From: Xenophilus aerolatus
GTDB taxonomy: Bacteria > Pseudomonadota > Gammaproteobacteria > Burkholderiales > Burkholderiaceae_C
Direction: 5' to 3'
Assembly: GCA_029968055.1 (NCBI GenBank)
Contig: JASCNX010000003.1
Coordinates: forward strand, 248,001-312,000
Length of the DNA stretch: 64,000 nucleotides
Of this stretch, positions 17,120-25,462 are shown piece by piece. The notes under the pieces were generated by a model. That model had not been told where the DNA came from. It made no database searches and worked only from the letters and a program-made list of their open reading frames with translations. The position numbers and the translations under genes were made by a program. How positions within the stretch are numbered: the first letter of the stretch is position 1; every line of letters begins with the position of its first letter.

Positions 17120-17917
17120 TTGATAAAGGACGTTCTCGATCTCACTGGAAGGGTTGCTCTGGTCACCGGGGCCGGCCAAGGCGTCGGTAAGCAGGTCGCC
17201 CTCGATTTCGCGGCGCACGGCGCCACGGTGCTGGTGAATGACTTCTATGCCGAGCGCGCAGCGGCGGTGGTCGACGAAGTGGCGTCGCTGGGGGGCCGGG
17301 CCATCGCTGTGCCTGGGGACGTCACCCACCTCGACCACATGATCCGAGCCGTCGGCGAGGCGACTGATTCGGTTGGAGGAGCGCTGCACATTTGCGTGAA
17401 CAACGCCGGGAATGCCGGTGCAGGAGCGGACTCCGGTTTCCATACGCCACCCTTTTGGGAGACGTCGCGCGCAGACTGGGACAAATGGCTCGGGACCAAC
17501 CTGTTCGGAGTGCTGAACGTCTCGCGGGCAGCCATTCCGATCATGCTGCGCAGCGGCGAGGGTTGCAGCCTTGTCAACGTCGTCTCGGACGCGGGCCGTG
17601 TTGGCGAAGGGAGCCTGGCGGTCTACTCGGCCGCCAAGGCCGGTGCGGCCGGTCTCTCCCGTGCCTTGGCCAAGGGCCTCGGCGTCTACGGGGTCCGCGT
17701 GAACTCGGTGGCGCTGGCGACCATCATGACGCCGACCATCGCCCCCACGATCAAGGACGACGCCATGCTGAAGAAGATGATGCGCAACTACATCATCCGG
17801 CGAGTCGGACAGCCCAGCGACGCATCCAACATGATCCTTTTCCTGGCTTCGGGTGCCTCGAGTTGGATCACCGGGCAGACGTTTGGCGTCAACGGCGGCT
17901 TCTCCACGTCGCAGTGA
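17120..17917 (+). CDS. SDR family oxidoreductase (3-hydroxyacyl-CoA dehydrogenase-like)
   Basis: 265-aa Rossmann enzyme. The cofactor motif GAGQGVGKQ lies near residue 19, NNAGNAG near residue 95, Ser in LVNVVSDAG and the catalytic YxxxK in VYSAAKAGAAG. The C-terminus (SSWITGQTFGVNGGF) is typical of SDRs. The TTG at 17120 is chosen because AAGGAG lies at 17109-17114 and no in-frame ATG precedes the fold. First gene of a plus-strand operon with hydratase, thiolase and acyl-CoA dehydrogenase, so oxidation of a hydroxyacyl-CoA is likely. Confidence 0.88.
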   Translation: MIKDVLDLTGRVALVTGAGQGVGKQVALDFAAHGATVLVNDFYAERAAAVVDEVASLGGRAIAVPGDVTHLDHMIRAVGEATDSVGGALHICVNNAGNAGAGADSGFHTPPFWETSRADWDKWLGTNLFGVLNVSRAAIPIMLRSGEGCSLVNVVSDAGRVGEGSLAVYSAAKAGAAGLSRALAKGLGVYGVRVNSVALATIMTPTIAPTIKDDAMLKKMMRNYIIRRVGQPSDASNMILFLASGASSWITGQTFGVNGGFSTSQ

Positions 17918-17952
17918 CCGGCGAGCGCCCGTCCCACATCTCGAGCAGCGCC

Positions 17953-18720
17953 ATGACATACATCCACACCGAGAAGCGCGGATACGTCCTTCTCATCACC
18001 ATCGACCGGCCCGACGCCCGCAACGCCTTCAATCGGCAGATGGCGCTTGACCTTGAGTCGGCACTGGACGACTACGAGGCGGATCCAGCGCTACGCGTCG
18101 CCATCCTGCAGGCCAAGGGCCCGGTGTTCTGCTCCGGGCAGGACCTCAAGGCGGCCGCCAAAGGCGAATTCTCGGCCTCGCACCACCGGGGCGGCTTCGG
18201 GATCATGGCAAAGCCACCGGAGAAGCCGCTCATGGCTGCTGTCGAGGGACAGGTTCTCGCAGGAGGCATGGAAATCACGCTTTGCTGCGATCTGATCATC
18301 GCATCCAGTGCTGCAGTTTTCGGTCTAGCCGAAGCGAAGCGCAGCCTGGTGGCAACGGGCGGCGCCTGCTTCCGCCTGCCGCGACGCCTGCCTTATCCCA
18401 TCGCGATGGAAATGCTTTTGACGGCTCAAACGAAGAGCGCCGAAGAGATGCGCCAGCACGGCTACGTCAACCGGGTGGTCGAGCCCGGAGGCGCCCTGGA
18501 AGCCGCGTTGGCGATCGCCGAAATCATTGCCGCCAACGGTCCGCTCGCAGTGAGGCTTGCCAAGAAGATTGCGTGGGACGCCTTGGCCGAGCGCTGGCCG
18601 GAGTCCGAGGCGTGGGACCGCCAGGACGAGATCGTGCAGCCGCTGCTGGACTCGCACGACCTGAAGGAAGGCCTGGCCGCCTTCGCCGAAAAGCGGCCGG
18701 CCGTCTGGCTCGGGCGCTAG
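17953..18720 (+). CDS. Enoyl-CoA hydratase/isomerase family protein
   Basis: 255-aa crotonase. LLITIDRPDARNAFNRQM, VFCSGQDLKAAA, then VEGQVLAGGMEITLCCDLI form the oxyanion hole and binding core; AVFGLAEAKRSLVATGG follows where catalytic residues sit. ATG 17953 is used because the frame upstream overlaps the SDR gene and is not conserved in character. It lies 35 bp after the SDR and 74 bp before the second thiolase. Substrate is inferred only from context. Confidence 0.87.
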   Translation: MTYIHTEKRGYVLLITIDRPDARNAFNRQMALDLESALDDYEADPALRVAILQAKGPVFCSGQDLKAAAKGEFSASHHRGGFGIMAKPPEKPLMAAVEGQVLAGGMEITLCCDLIIASSAAVFGLAEAKRSLVATGGACFRLPRRLPYPIAMEMLLTAQTKSAEEMRQHGYVNRVVEPGGALEAALAIAEIIAANGPLAVRLAKKIAWDALAERWPESEAWDRQDEIVQPLLDSHDLKEGLAAFAEKRPAVWLGR

Positions 18721-18794
18721 GCGCTCGCACACCGATCCGCGCAACCGCGCATTCCCCATCCTGAGGCGTCCGCGCCCCAAAGAAAGGACATTCG

Positions 18795-19973
18795 ATGAAC
18801 GAGACTGCAGCCATCGCAGGCGTTGGCATCACCGCCTTTGGCAAGTACCTCTCCTCCACGGTCAGGACGCTGACGCACGAGGCCGTGAACAAGGCGCTTG
18901 CCGACGCTGGCATTGATGGTGCCGACGTGGACGAGGTCTATTTCGGCAACTCGGTGGCCGGAATCATCACGGGGCAGGAGACCATCCGGGGCCAAGCGGC
19001 GCTCCGCGGTAGTTCCCTGAGCGGCAAGCCCATCATCAACCTCGAGAACGCCTGCGCGTCCAGCGCGACCGCTTTTCATCTTGGCTGCCGAGCGGTCAGC
19101 AGCGGTGCGGCCAACGTGGTCGTGGTGATCGGCGCCGAGAAGATGTCGCACGAGGACAAGCGCGTGTCGATCGCCGCCTTCACGAAGGCGGTCGATCTGG
19201 AGGAGCCAATGCCGGAATACGTAGGCACAGGTTCGGGCTCCATCTTCATGGATCTGTACGCGCAGAAGACGCGGGAATTCATGGCAGCCACTGGCGCCAC
19301 GCCGGCGGACTTCGCTCAGATCGTCGTCAAGAGCCGCAAGGCGGGGTCGATGAACGACAACGCGCAATTTCGTACGACGACGACGGTAGAGGAAGTCCTG
19401 GCCGCCCGAGAGATCAGCAACCCGCTGACGCTGCCAATGTGCTCGGCGATCGGCGACGGCGCGGCGGCGATCGTGCTGTTTTCGGCTGCGGCGGTCCGGC
19501 GGTACGGGCTTCGCAACCCCGTCTGGGTCGCTGCCACCTCCTTGCTTTCGGGGACTGGTGTCGACGGCGACGTACCAGCCGCCGACCGCGTCGTAGCGGA
19601 TATTTACGAGAAGGCCGGGGTGTCGCCGGCGGATGTGCACGTCGTGGAACTCCACGATGCCACTGCGCCTGCTGAACTGATGCACTACGAAACGCTTCGG
19701 CTTTGTGGGCCCGGCGGGGCGGCCGAGCTGCTACGCAGCGGGGCGACCGATCTTGGAGGACGTGTCTCGGTGAATCCGAGTGGGGGCTTGCTCAGTCGCG
19801 GCCATCCAATCGGAGCGACGGGCGCAGCGCAGATCGTCGAACTTGTCACGCAACTGCGGGGTCAGGCCGGCCCGCGCCAGCGCCTCGGCGCACGCGTCGG
19901 CCTGGCCGAAAACAACGGAGGCAACATGGGTCCAGACTCTGCGGCGGTGTGCGCAGCGATCCTGCACGTTTAA
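18795..19973 (+). CDS. Thiolase family protein (SCP2/acetyl-CoA acetyltransferase-like), 2
   Basis: 392-aa paralogue of the 14901 gene. LENACASSATAFHLGC holds the nucleophilic Cys; VELHDATAPAELMHYETL and SRGHPIGATGAAQIVEL hold the other active-site regions. The RBS AAAGAAAGGA precedes the ATG. Together with the SDR, hydratase and dehydrogenase it completes a beta-oxidation spiral. Confidence 0.87.
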   Translation: MNETAAIAGVGITAFGKYLSSTVRTLTHEAVNKALADAGIDGADVDEVYFGNSVAGIITGQETIRGQAALRGSSLSGKPIINLENACASSATAFHLGCRAVSSGAANVVVVIGAEKMSHEDKRVSIAAFTKAVDLEEPMPEYVGTGSGSIFMDLYAQKTREFMAATGATPADFAQIVVKSRKAGSMNDNAQFRTTTTVEEVLAAREISNPLTLPMCSAIGDGAAAIVLFSAAAVRRYGLRNPVWVAATSLLSGTGVDGDVPAADRVVADIYEKAGVSPADVHVVELHDATAPAELMHYETLRLCGPGGAAELLRSGATDLGGRVSVNPSGGLLSRGHPIGATGAAQIVELVTQLRGQAGPRQRLGARVGLAENNGGNMGPDSAAVCAAILHV

Positions 19974-19988
19974 AGCCGGGGAACGCTC

Positions 19989-21119
19989 GTGTTGCTCTCC
20001 GAAGAGCAGATGGCGGTGCGGGACACGGCACGCCGATTCGCGCAGGCGGAGCTCGCTCCCTATGCGCAGGCATGGGACGAGCAGGAGGATTTCCCGGCGG
20101 AAGTCCTCACTCGCCTGGCTCAGATGGGCTTCATGGGCATGCTGGTGCCGCAAGAAAAGGGTGGCACGGAAGCAGGACATCTGCTCAAGACCATTGTCGC
20201 GGAAGAAATCGCTGCAGGCTGCGGTGCGATCTCGACGGTGCTGAACGTGCACGACGGCGTATGCGCTGCAGTCGCGCAGTTCGGCACGCATGAGCAGGCC
20301 GCCGAATACCTTCCGGCGATGCTGCGGGGGGAGTTGATCGGCGCGTTCTGCCTTACCGAGCCTGGAGCGGGTTCCGACACCGCTATGCTCAAGACCCGAG
20401 CGACTCGAGTCCGCGGCGGCTGGCGATTGGATGGCACCAAGTCGTTCATCTCCAATGGACGCAGGGCGGGCCTGGCCATCGTCGTTGCCATCACCGACCC
20501 TGGAGCGGGGACCAAAGGCTTCTCGCAGTTTCTGGTGCCAACCGGCACCGAGGGATTCTTTGTCGCCCGGGTGGAAAAGAAGATGGGCCAAAGATGCTCG
20601 GACACCGCCCAGATCGTGCTGGACGGCTGCGTGGTGCACGACAGCCAAGTTTTGGGTCCGATCGGTAACGGGTACGCCCAGGCGATCGGCTCGCTGCCTT
20701 CCGCGCGGATCGCGGTCGCTGCGCAGTCCATCGGCATGGCCCGGTCTGCGTACGAGGCGGCGCTCGAGTACGCGCGGCATCGAAAGGCTTTTGGTCAGGA
20801 GATCATCCATCACCAAGCGGTGGCATTCAGGTTGGCCGACATGCTGACGCAGATCGAGGTCGCCAGGCAGTACACGCATCACGCGGCATCACTCGTTGAT
20901 TCCGGCCTCAGGGCCAACCGGGAAGCGTCGATCGCCAAGTGCTTCGCTTCAGAAATGGCCGAGAGAGTTGCGTCGGCGGCCATCCAGACCCTGGGAGGCA
21001 CAGGTTACATGAGCGGTCCTGTCGAACGGATTGCCCGTGACGTCCGGGTCTGCCAGATCTATGAAGGCACAAGCGACATCCAGCGTCTGCTGGTCAGTCG
21101 CGATCTTGGCATCCGGTGA
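19989..21119 (+). CDS. Acyl-CoA dehydrogenase
   Basis: 376-aa FAD flavoenzyme, introducing the 2,3 double bond in an acyl-CoA. Seen are FCLTEPGAGSDTAMLKTRA (flavin/acyl-binding loop), KSFISNGRRAGLAIVVA, RIAVAAQSIGMARSAYEAAL, AFGQEI, QTLGGTGYM and the C-terminal IYEGTSDIQRLLVSR, whose Glu is the usual catalytic base. GTG 19989 gives the normal N-terminus LLSEEQMAVRDTARRF. Last gene of the operon. Electrons would pass to ETF, not encoded here. Confidence 0.92.
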   Translation: MLLSEEQMAVRDTARRFAQAELAPYAQAWDEQEDFPAEVLTRLAQMGFMGMLVPQEKGGTEAGHLLKTIVAEEIAAGCGAISTVLNVHDGVCAAVAQFGTHEQAAEYLPAMLRGELIGAFCLTEPGAGSDTAMLKTRATRVRGGWRLDGTKSFISNGRRAGLAIVVAITDPGAGTKGFSQFLVPTGTEGFFVARVEKKMGQRCSDTAQIVLDGCVVHDSQVLGPIGNGYAQAIGSLPSARIAVAAQSIGMARSAYEAALEYARHRKAFGQEIIHHQAVAFRLADMLTQIEVARQYTHHAASLVDSGLRANREASIAKCFASEMAERVASAAIQTLGGTGYMSGPVERIARDVRVCQIYEGTSDIQRLLVSRDLGIR

Positions 21120-21177
21120 TACCAAGCCCGGCGAACTCGTGGGCGCTCGGCAAGTGCGTGCGACTCCTGCATAGTCG

Positions 21178-21206
21178 AGTCGGCTGAATTGCAGCGGTAG
21201 CCGACT
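21178..21206. repeat. Inverted repeat, 8-bp perfect arms
   Basis: AGTCGGCT (21178-21185) and AGCCGACT (21199-21206) flank a 13-nt loop. It lies 58 bp after the acyl-CoA dehydrogenase stop and could terminate that operon, although no T-tract follows. Alternatively it is part of a dispersed repeat together with the palindrome and motif just downstream. Confidence 0.5.
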
Positions 21207-21218
21207 TCTCGCTATGCT

Positions 21219-21232
21219 AGCGGCCGGCCGCT
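21219..21232. repeat. 14-bp perfect palindrome AGCGGCCGGCCGCT
   Basis: Directly adjacent to a copy of the dispersed motif at 21235-21254. The combination suggests one composite repeat element at the junction between the catabolic operon and the accessory region. Confidence 0.5.
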
Positions 21233-21234
21233 GA

Positions 21235-21254
21235 CGGCCAAAAGCGGACGTTCG
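21235..21254 (-). repeat. Dispersed motif copy A (CGAACGTCCGCTTTTGGCCG on minus)
   Basis: Best-conserved copy of a 16-20 bp motif also found at 28325, 29031 and 29981, always in or beside non-coding DNA of the accessory region. Confidence 0.6.
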
Positions 21255-21287
21255 ATTTCTTCGCGCGCTGCGACACAGAGGACCAAG

Positions 21288-21521
21288 ATGCACGAGCATA
21301 ACGAAAACGCGGATGATGAGGAGCCGTCGCACGCCGAGGTTTCAGCTGCGAACCGTCGGTTGACTCGGGTCTTGGGCGATGCACTCCAGCTTGATGATGA
21401 AGGGAACACAGCTGCAGCTGTTTCCAAGCTCAGGGGCTACTTGGAAGCTGAGATTTCCACTGAACATCGTGAGATTGCGCAATCGGAGATCTCGCGCATG
21501 CTGGGCACCGATGCACGATGA
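21288..21521 (+). CDS. Small acidic hypothetical protein (77 aa)
   Basis: Starts with HEHNENADDEEPSHAE and is strongly acidic in the first third, then helical (RRLTRVLGDALQLDDEGNTA, LRGYLEAEISTEH). A weak purine stretch (GAGGACCAAG) precedes the ATG. No recognised family; the helical repeat look could be TPR-like but is too short to say. It stands alone, 168 bp after the acyl-CoA dehydrogenase and pointing towards the recombinase module. Confidence 0.45.
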   Translation: MHEHNENADDEEPSHAEVSAANRRLTRVLGDALQLDDEGNTAAAVSKLRGYLEAEISTEHREIAQSEISRMLGTDAR

Positions 21522-21779
21522 TTGGCGGTTACGGGCGTCGAGTTCTGCAAAGCGTAGGACCGCAACCGGCCAGGAGCAGTCGCACGCTTAAGAGCTACGA
21601 ACGTCTGCTTCTTCACTCAAACCCCTGCTCGCGAGCTTGTCCTCGAATGACCGGTTGAGCGTATCGGCAGCCAGGCATCGCCTGTCGCCGTAGTCAACAC
21701 CGTGGCGGCAGCATTTGAAGTCTGCAGCGGCTAGGGCAACGCAGGCTACGTTGTAGGGCGCTGCCAGGCATGCTAGGTT

Positions 21780-22001
21780 CTAAGGCCGCAGTGCCGTTTG
21801 CCTTGGCGCCACTTGCGCCCGGCGTCCGCGCCACAAGCGCAGGCAGCAAACCAGATCAGGCAGTGGGATACCGCCGCGACGCATGCTCGCCGCGTAGACC
21901 AAATCACCATCCTTAACGTCACCTCGGGGGTGGTCGCGCACAGCACGTAGGTACGCCGCCATCGGTGCCACCACGGCCTGCGATCGTCGTTGAGCCATCA
22001 T
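21780..22001 (-). CDS. Small hypothetical protein coupled to the RepB-like gene (73 aa)
   Basis: Its ATG overlaps the RepB-like stop (ATGA), in step with the 4-bp overlaps of the preceding genes, which is the main evidence that it is translated. The product is basic, with GGIPLPDLVCCLRLWRGRR; no domain is recognised. The C-terminal part may be read-out into non-coding DNA. It could be a remnant of a larger gene. Confidence 0.4.
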   Translation of the reverse strand: MMAQRRSQAVVAPMAAYLRAVRDHPRGDVKDGDLVYAASMRRGGIPLPDLVCCLRLWRGRRAQVAPRQTALRP

Positions 22002-22876
22002 GCGTCAATGGATGTCAGCTCTACCAATTTGGCAAACTCCTCCAAGATTTCAGGGTAGTGCTTTTGCATGTAGTGCATCACCCGATCGTTGTCGATCATC
22101 TTCACCACATATCCGCGCGCCAGCATTAAGTTCAGCATGTCTTCACCATGGGACTGCTCTGCGATCTTGTACTGCGCGAGCAGATTAGACATCTCGGTTT
22201 CCATGCGCAGCAGTTGCTCCTGAGAGAGGGAGCGACGACCCAGCGGCCTTTTGCCAGCCAGTAGAAGATTCGATGAAGTCGCCGCTAGCAAAGCCCTGGC
22301 ATATGAAGCCGTAACGCTGTTCGCGGACACCATCAACTCCGCGCATTCAATCTGCCGCGTTGGCTTCATTCTTCTGAGCGCGACCGGGACCTCGGGCGAA
22401 AAATTGACGTCCTTGAGGAGGGCCACGACCTCTTCGCAAATGCCGTCGAGGAGGGTGCTCTTCTTTTGTAGCAACGAAACGTCGATCGACAGACCCTTGG
22501 CAAGCTTCGTTGGCGGGATCCCGCGATCTACTGCTCGACGGATCATCAGATGCTCTTGAATCGTTGATAGCCGGCTGATGCGGTTGTTGTAAGTGAAAGT
22601 CTCGTCATCAGTTGCGATGAGGCACGGCACTTCGGGAATGGAAAGCTCCTTAATAACCTCAAGCCTCAGGTGACCATCTAGAACAAGGTGATGCCCAGTT
22701 CGCTTGTCCACGGCTGACACTGAGAGAGGTTCGATTAATCCGATCTCCTGAATCGACTCGCGGATCTGCCGATACTTGGGAATGAGCTTGTTCTTTGGGT
22801 CAAGTTTCACCGACGGAAGTAGGGCGTTCACCGCGATCATGATTGGCTTAGGGAGAAAGGCCAACTGGGTGCTCAT
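21998..22876 (-). CDS. ParB/RepB-like protein with RepB-type C-terminal region
   Basis: 292 aa. The N-terminal ParB/sulfiredoxin-like domain is visible in KYRQIRESIQEIGLIEPLSV, the nucleotide-loop-like HHLVLDGHLRLEVIKEL and NNRISRLSTIQEHLMIRRA, corresponding to box I and II of ParB but diverged (DGHLR instead of GERRxxA). The rest (ISVALRRMKPTRQIECAEL-like region, residues ~165-290) resembles the RepB C-terminal domain of plasmid partition proteins. It overlaps the upstream ParB-like gene by 4 bp. No ParA is nearby, so a classic partition role is doubtful. Confidence 0.72.
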   Translation of the reverse strand: MSTQLAFLPKPIMIAVNALLPSVKLDPKNKLIPKYRQIRESIQEIGLIEPLSVSAVDKRTGHHLVLDGHLRLEVIKELSIPEVPCLIATDDETFTYNNRISRLSTIQEHLMIRRAVDRGIPPTKLAKGLSIDVSLLQKKSTLLDGICEEVVALLKDVNFSPEVPVALRRMKPTRQIECAELMVSANSVTASYARALLAATSSNLLLAGKRPLGRRSLSQEQLLRMETEMSNLLAQYKIAEQSHGEDMLNLMLARGYVVKMIDNDRVMHYMQKHYPEILEEFAKLVELTSIDA

Positions 22877-23775
22877 ATCGGGCCACCCATGCGGATTAGC
22901 CGCTCGGCGAGGTACGCCGGAAGCGTGTCTAACCCTTCCAGCCGCAAGATGTTTACCAAGTTCTCATCGGTGAACATCTTGCGCAGCGCCCCAAGAATGA
23001 AGAACAGTCGCTGCTGGGCCAGCGACGACTTTCGAACCATCATTCGCTGTCTTTCTACTTCCTTCTTGTAGGCGCGGACTAGACTTGAACTACTGACATC
23101 CGCTCGGCGTCGTGGTGGCGCTCTCGCAATACTCCGGCCGAGAAACTGGCGCCTCTCGATCAATTTTTTGGCGTACATCAACTGTGGCCCGCGGAGCTGA
23201 CCCGACTCATAGGAGTCCTGCATCGCCAACTGCACAGCCTTGTCATCGTCACCTGCTCCGACGATCAACAGTGCAACCGTGATTGGGATTTGCCCCCTGC
23301 CGACTGCTACGAGCAGCCGCTCCTCGCCTTTGTCCGCAAGTTCCAGTATTTGGCGGACATAGCCCTCATGCAAGTCGATCTTCTGCGCGATGTCCCGGGG
23401 AGAGCAGCCCTTGTCGCGAAGAAGCACGATACCGTTTAAAAGCTCCATGGGTTTGTGTCTGCGGCGCGCGATGTTCTCCGCCAAGCTCATCACGAAAGCA
23501 TCTTCGTCCGAGACTGTCACCACAAGCGCCGGTATGCTGGACTCACCCAATCGCTGGAAAGCCTTCATTCGACCCTCGCCGCAGATCAAGATATACCGCT
23601 CTGCGCCATCGGGTCCGGGCCTAGGCGTTACCGTGACCGGCTTCTTCAGCCCCACAACACCAATGTTCTTCACGATGACATCGAACTTTTGTTGATCCCT
23701 CTCGCGGGGGTTCAATACTTCGATTCGACTCAGCGGAATCATTCGAAGTTCAGGCAGAGTGAGGATGGCGGTCAT
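22873..23775 (-). CDS. ParB/RepB/Spo0J-like nuclease-domain protein
   Basis: 300 aa with a recognisable ParB core: RMIPLSRIEVLNPRERDQQK, IGVVGLKKPVTVTPR, ILICGEGRMKAFQRLG (box I) and VMSLAENIARRRHKPMEL (box II), then an HTH (GCSPRDIAQKIDLHEGYVRQ). The C-terminal third is basic and helical. It overlaps both the recombinase (23772-23775) and the RepB-like gene, so the three are co-translated. ParB proteins bind CTP and DNA; whether this one does so with the recombinase is unknown. Confidence 0.8.
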   Translation of the reverse strand: MTAILTLPELRMIPLSRIEVLNPRERDQQKFDVIVKNIGVVGLKKPVTVTPRPGPDGAERYILICGEGRMKAFQRLGESSIPALVVTVSDEDAFVMSLAENIARRRHKPMELLNGIVLLRDKGCSPRDIAQKIDLHEGYVRQILELADKGEERLLVAVGRGQIPITVALLIVGAGDDDKAVQLAMQDSYESGQLRGPQLMYAKKLIERRQFLGRSIARAPPRRRADVSSSSLVRAYKKEVERQRMMVRKSSLAQQRLFFILGALRKMFTDENLVNILRLEGLDTLPAYLAERLIRMGGPI

Positions 23776-25334
23776 GCAGCCCTCTTAAGTCGCGTGCGCG
23801 CTGCCATCTTGTAGAAGTAGTCCAAGGTTTCGAACCGATAGCTCTCTAGCTCAATCGGATTTCGCTCTGCTAGTCTGATGCGTGGACAGTTGATATCCAG
23901 CCTGGGAAGCAGGTAGTAGTCAAGCGCCGATCGGTTGTCTTGATTCAACCGTATGGCAACCGTGAGGTCCGGATTAAGCCCGGTGTCAAATCTGATCTTC
24001 CAGAAGAGGTTTCCACTCTCGACCTTATGGCATCGCGCCAGCACCAGAGAAACATCGAACTCATCATTGACCCGCAGCATGTCGGTCTCGGAATCTCGCT
24101 TCACTTTCCCTCCTATTGCCTCTATCTGCGACTCAGCGTCGCTCACGATGGCAGGGTGAAGTGCACGGAGAAGGCGATTGATCTCAATGTACTGAAAATC
24201 TCGGGCAGGTGTGTAGCCGACCAGGTGATATGCACGGATGAGGCTGCCAAAGCGAGACGCATAGACTGAGGACGATGGCATTCCCTCCGTCGAATTAATG
24301 ATCAAACCCGACAGTGCTTGTCGTTCCTCGAACAGCGTGCGAAGCCGCGTTATCAGCTCTTCGTCGCTGAGCCGTCGCGAGCGCGCCCGAATGATCCCCT
24401 GTGCTGTGTAGAAGACTTCTTTCGCGACGATCGGGGGGAAGGCGTCTTCGCGGCGAATCCACATCTCAGACGGATTCACTACCCGCAGTCTGCGAAGCTT
24501 GAAGGACACCCGGTTGTAGACATTGCTGCCGATGTACTTCTCGTTGATTAGCACCCCATGGACCATTGCCCTCGTCCAGGGTCGTCCAAGATCGGTAAGG
24601 ATCTGTTTTGAGTTGAGCCTGCCGGCGATTTGGCTTTCATGCAGACCATCTCTGACAAACCACGTGTAGATTTGCTGGACCGTCTCTACCTCGTTGTCTG
24701 GGCCCGGGACCAAGATCACACGATCAGTCTGGAGGCTCTTTTGCTCACCTCGATCCAAAAGTCCCTTGTGCTGCCCAAACTGATCAATCAAAAGCCGTCG
24801 AAGTCCGAAACCCGCGGGGCCACCCTGCCGAAAGCCCTCTTCTACGAGCCGGCATTGGCCTGCAAATACCTTTGTTGACAGCTCCCGGCTGTACTCTCCG
24901 GCCATCGCACGTTTGACCCCTTTGACGATGGTCGAAACGGGCGACCCATCGTTTTCAAACTGCTCAGCGCAGTAGATGACCTGGATGCCCGCCCGTTTGC
25001 AGATGTACTCATAGTACGCACTCTCGTCAGCATCTTGAAAGCGACCCCAACGACTCACGTCGTAGACTAGGATCATCGAATAGCCCGCACGTCCTGACTC
25101 GACGTCCTGAATGAGTTGTTGCAGCGCGAGCCTTCCAGCGAGGCGAAGGCCGCTTTTCCCCTCATCCGCGTATGTCTTCACGACGGCAATGCCGCGCTGC
25201 TTGGCGTAATCGCGGATTCGGTCGGTCTGGTTCTGCGTGGAGTACTGCTGATGTTCGGTCGACATCCGCACATATTCTGCGGCGCACACTCCGGAGGAAG
25301 GGTGTGGCAGGTCGTAGGCGGGCGTTGCTTCCAT
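23772..25334 (-). CDS. Serine recombinase (resolvase/invertase family) with unusual C-terminus
   Basis: 520 aa. The N-terminal catalytic domain shows AAEYVRMSTEHQQYSTQNQ (catalytic Ser), KTYADEGKSGLRLAGR, YSMILVYDVSRWGRFQDADE and AGEYSRELS, the resolvase landmarks. A Recombinase domain follows (IAGRLNSKQILTDLGRPWTR, GVLINEKYIGSNVYNR). The remaining ~220 residues have no CxxC zinc ribbon, unlike standard large serine recombinases. ATG 25334 follows a strong RBS (complement of ACCCCTCC at 25341-25348); a start 7 codons upstream is less likely. It heads a coupled set with two ParB-like genes. Confidence 0.85.
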   Translation of the reverse strand: MEATPAYDLPHPSSGVCAAEYVRMSTEHQQYSTQNQTDRIRDYAKQRGIAVVKTYADEGKSGLRLAGRLALQQLIQDVESGRAGYSMILVYDVSRWGRFQDADESAYYEYICKRAGIQVIYCAEQFENDGSPVSTIVKGVKRAMAGEYSRELSTKVFAGQCRLVEEGFRQGGPAGFGLRRLLIDQFGQHKGLLDRGEQKSLQTDRVILVPGPDNEVETVQQIYTWFVRDGLHESQIAGRLNSKQILTDLGRPWTRAMVHGVLINEKYIGSNVYNRVSFKLRRLRVVNPSEMWIRREDAFPPIVAKEVFYTAQGIIRARSRRLSDEELITRLRTLFEERQALSGLIINSTEGMPSSSVYASRFGSLIRAYHLVGYTPARDFQYIEINRLLRALHPAIVSDAESQIEAIGGKVKRDSETDMLRVNDEFDVSLVLARCHKVESGNLFWKIRFDTGLNPDLTVAIRLNQDNRSALDYYLLPRLDINCPRIRLAERNPIELESYRFETLDYFYKMAARTRLKRAA

Positions 25335-25462
25335 CGGGTAACCCCTCCAGCACAACTGGCTGGCTCAGAAATTTGTGCGCCGAGCGGGAGAGCGGTAGTA
25401 GGCGGCACGCGTGCACCGTATCAGGACTCTTCGGGAAATTCGATCTAGTCTTCTCTTTGCAA

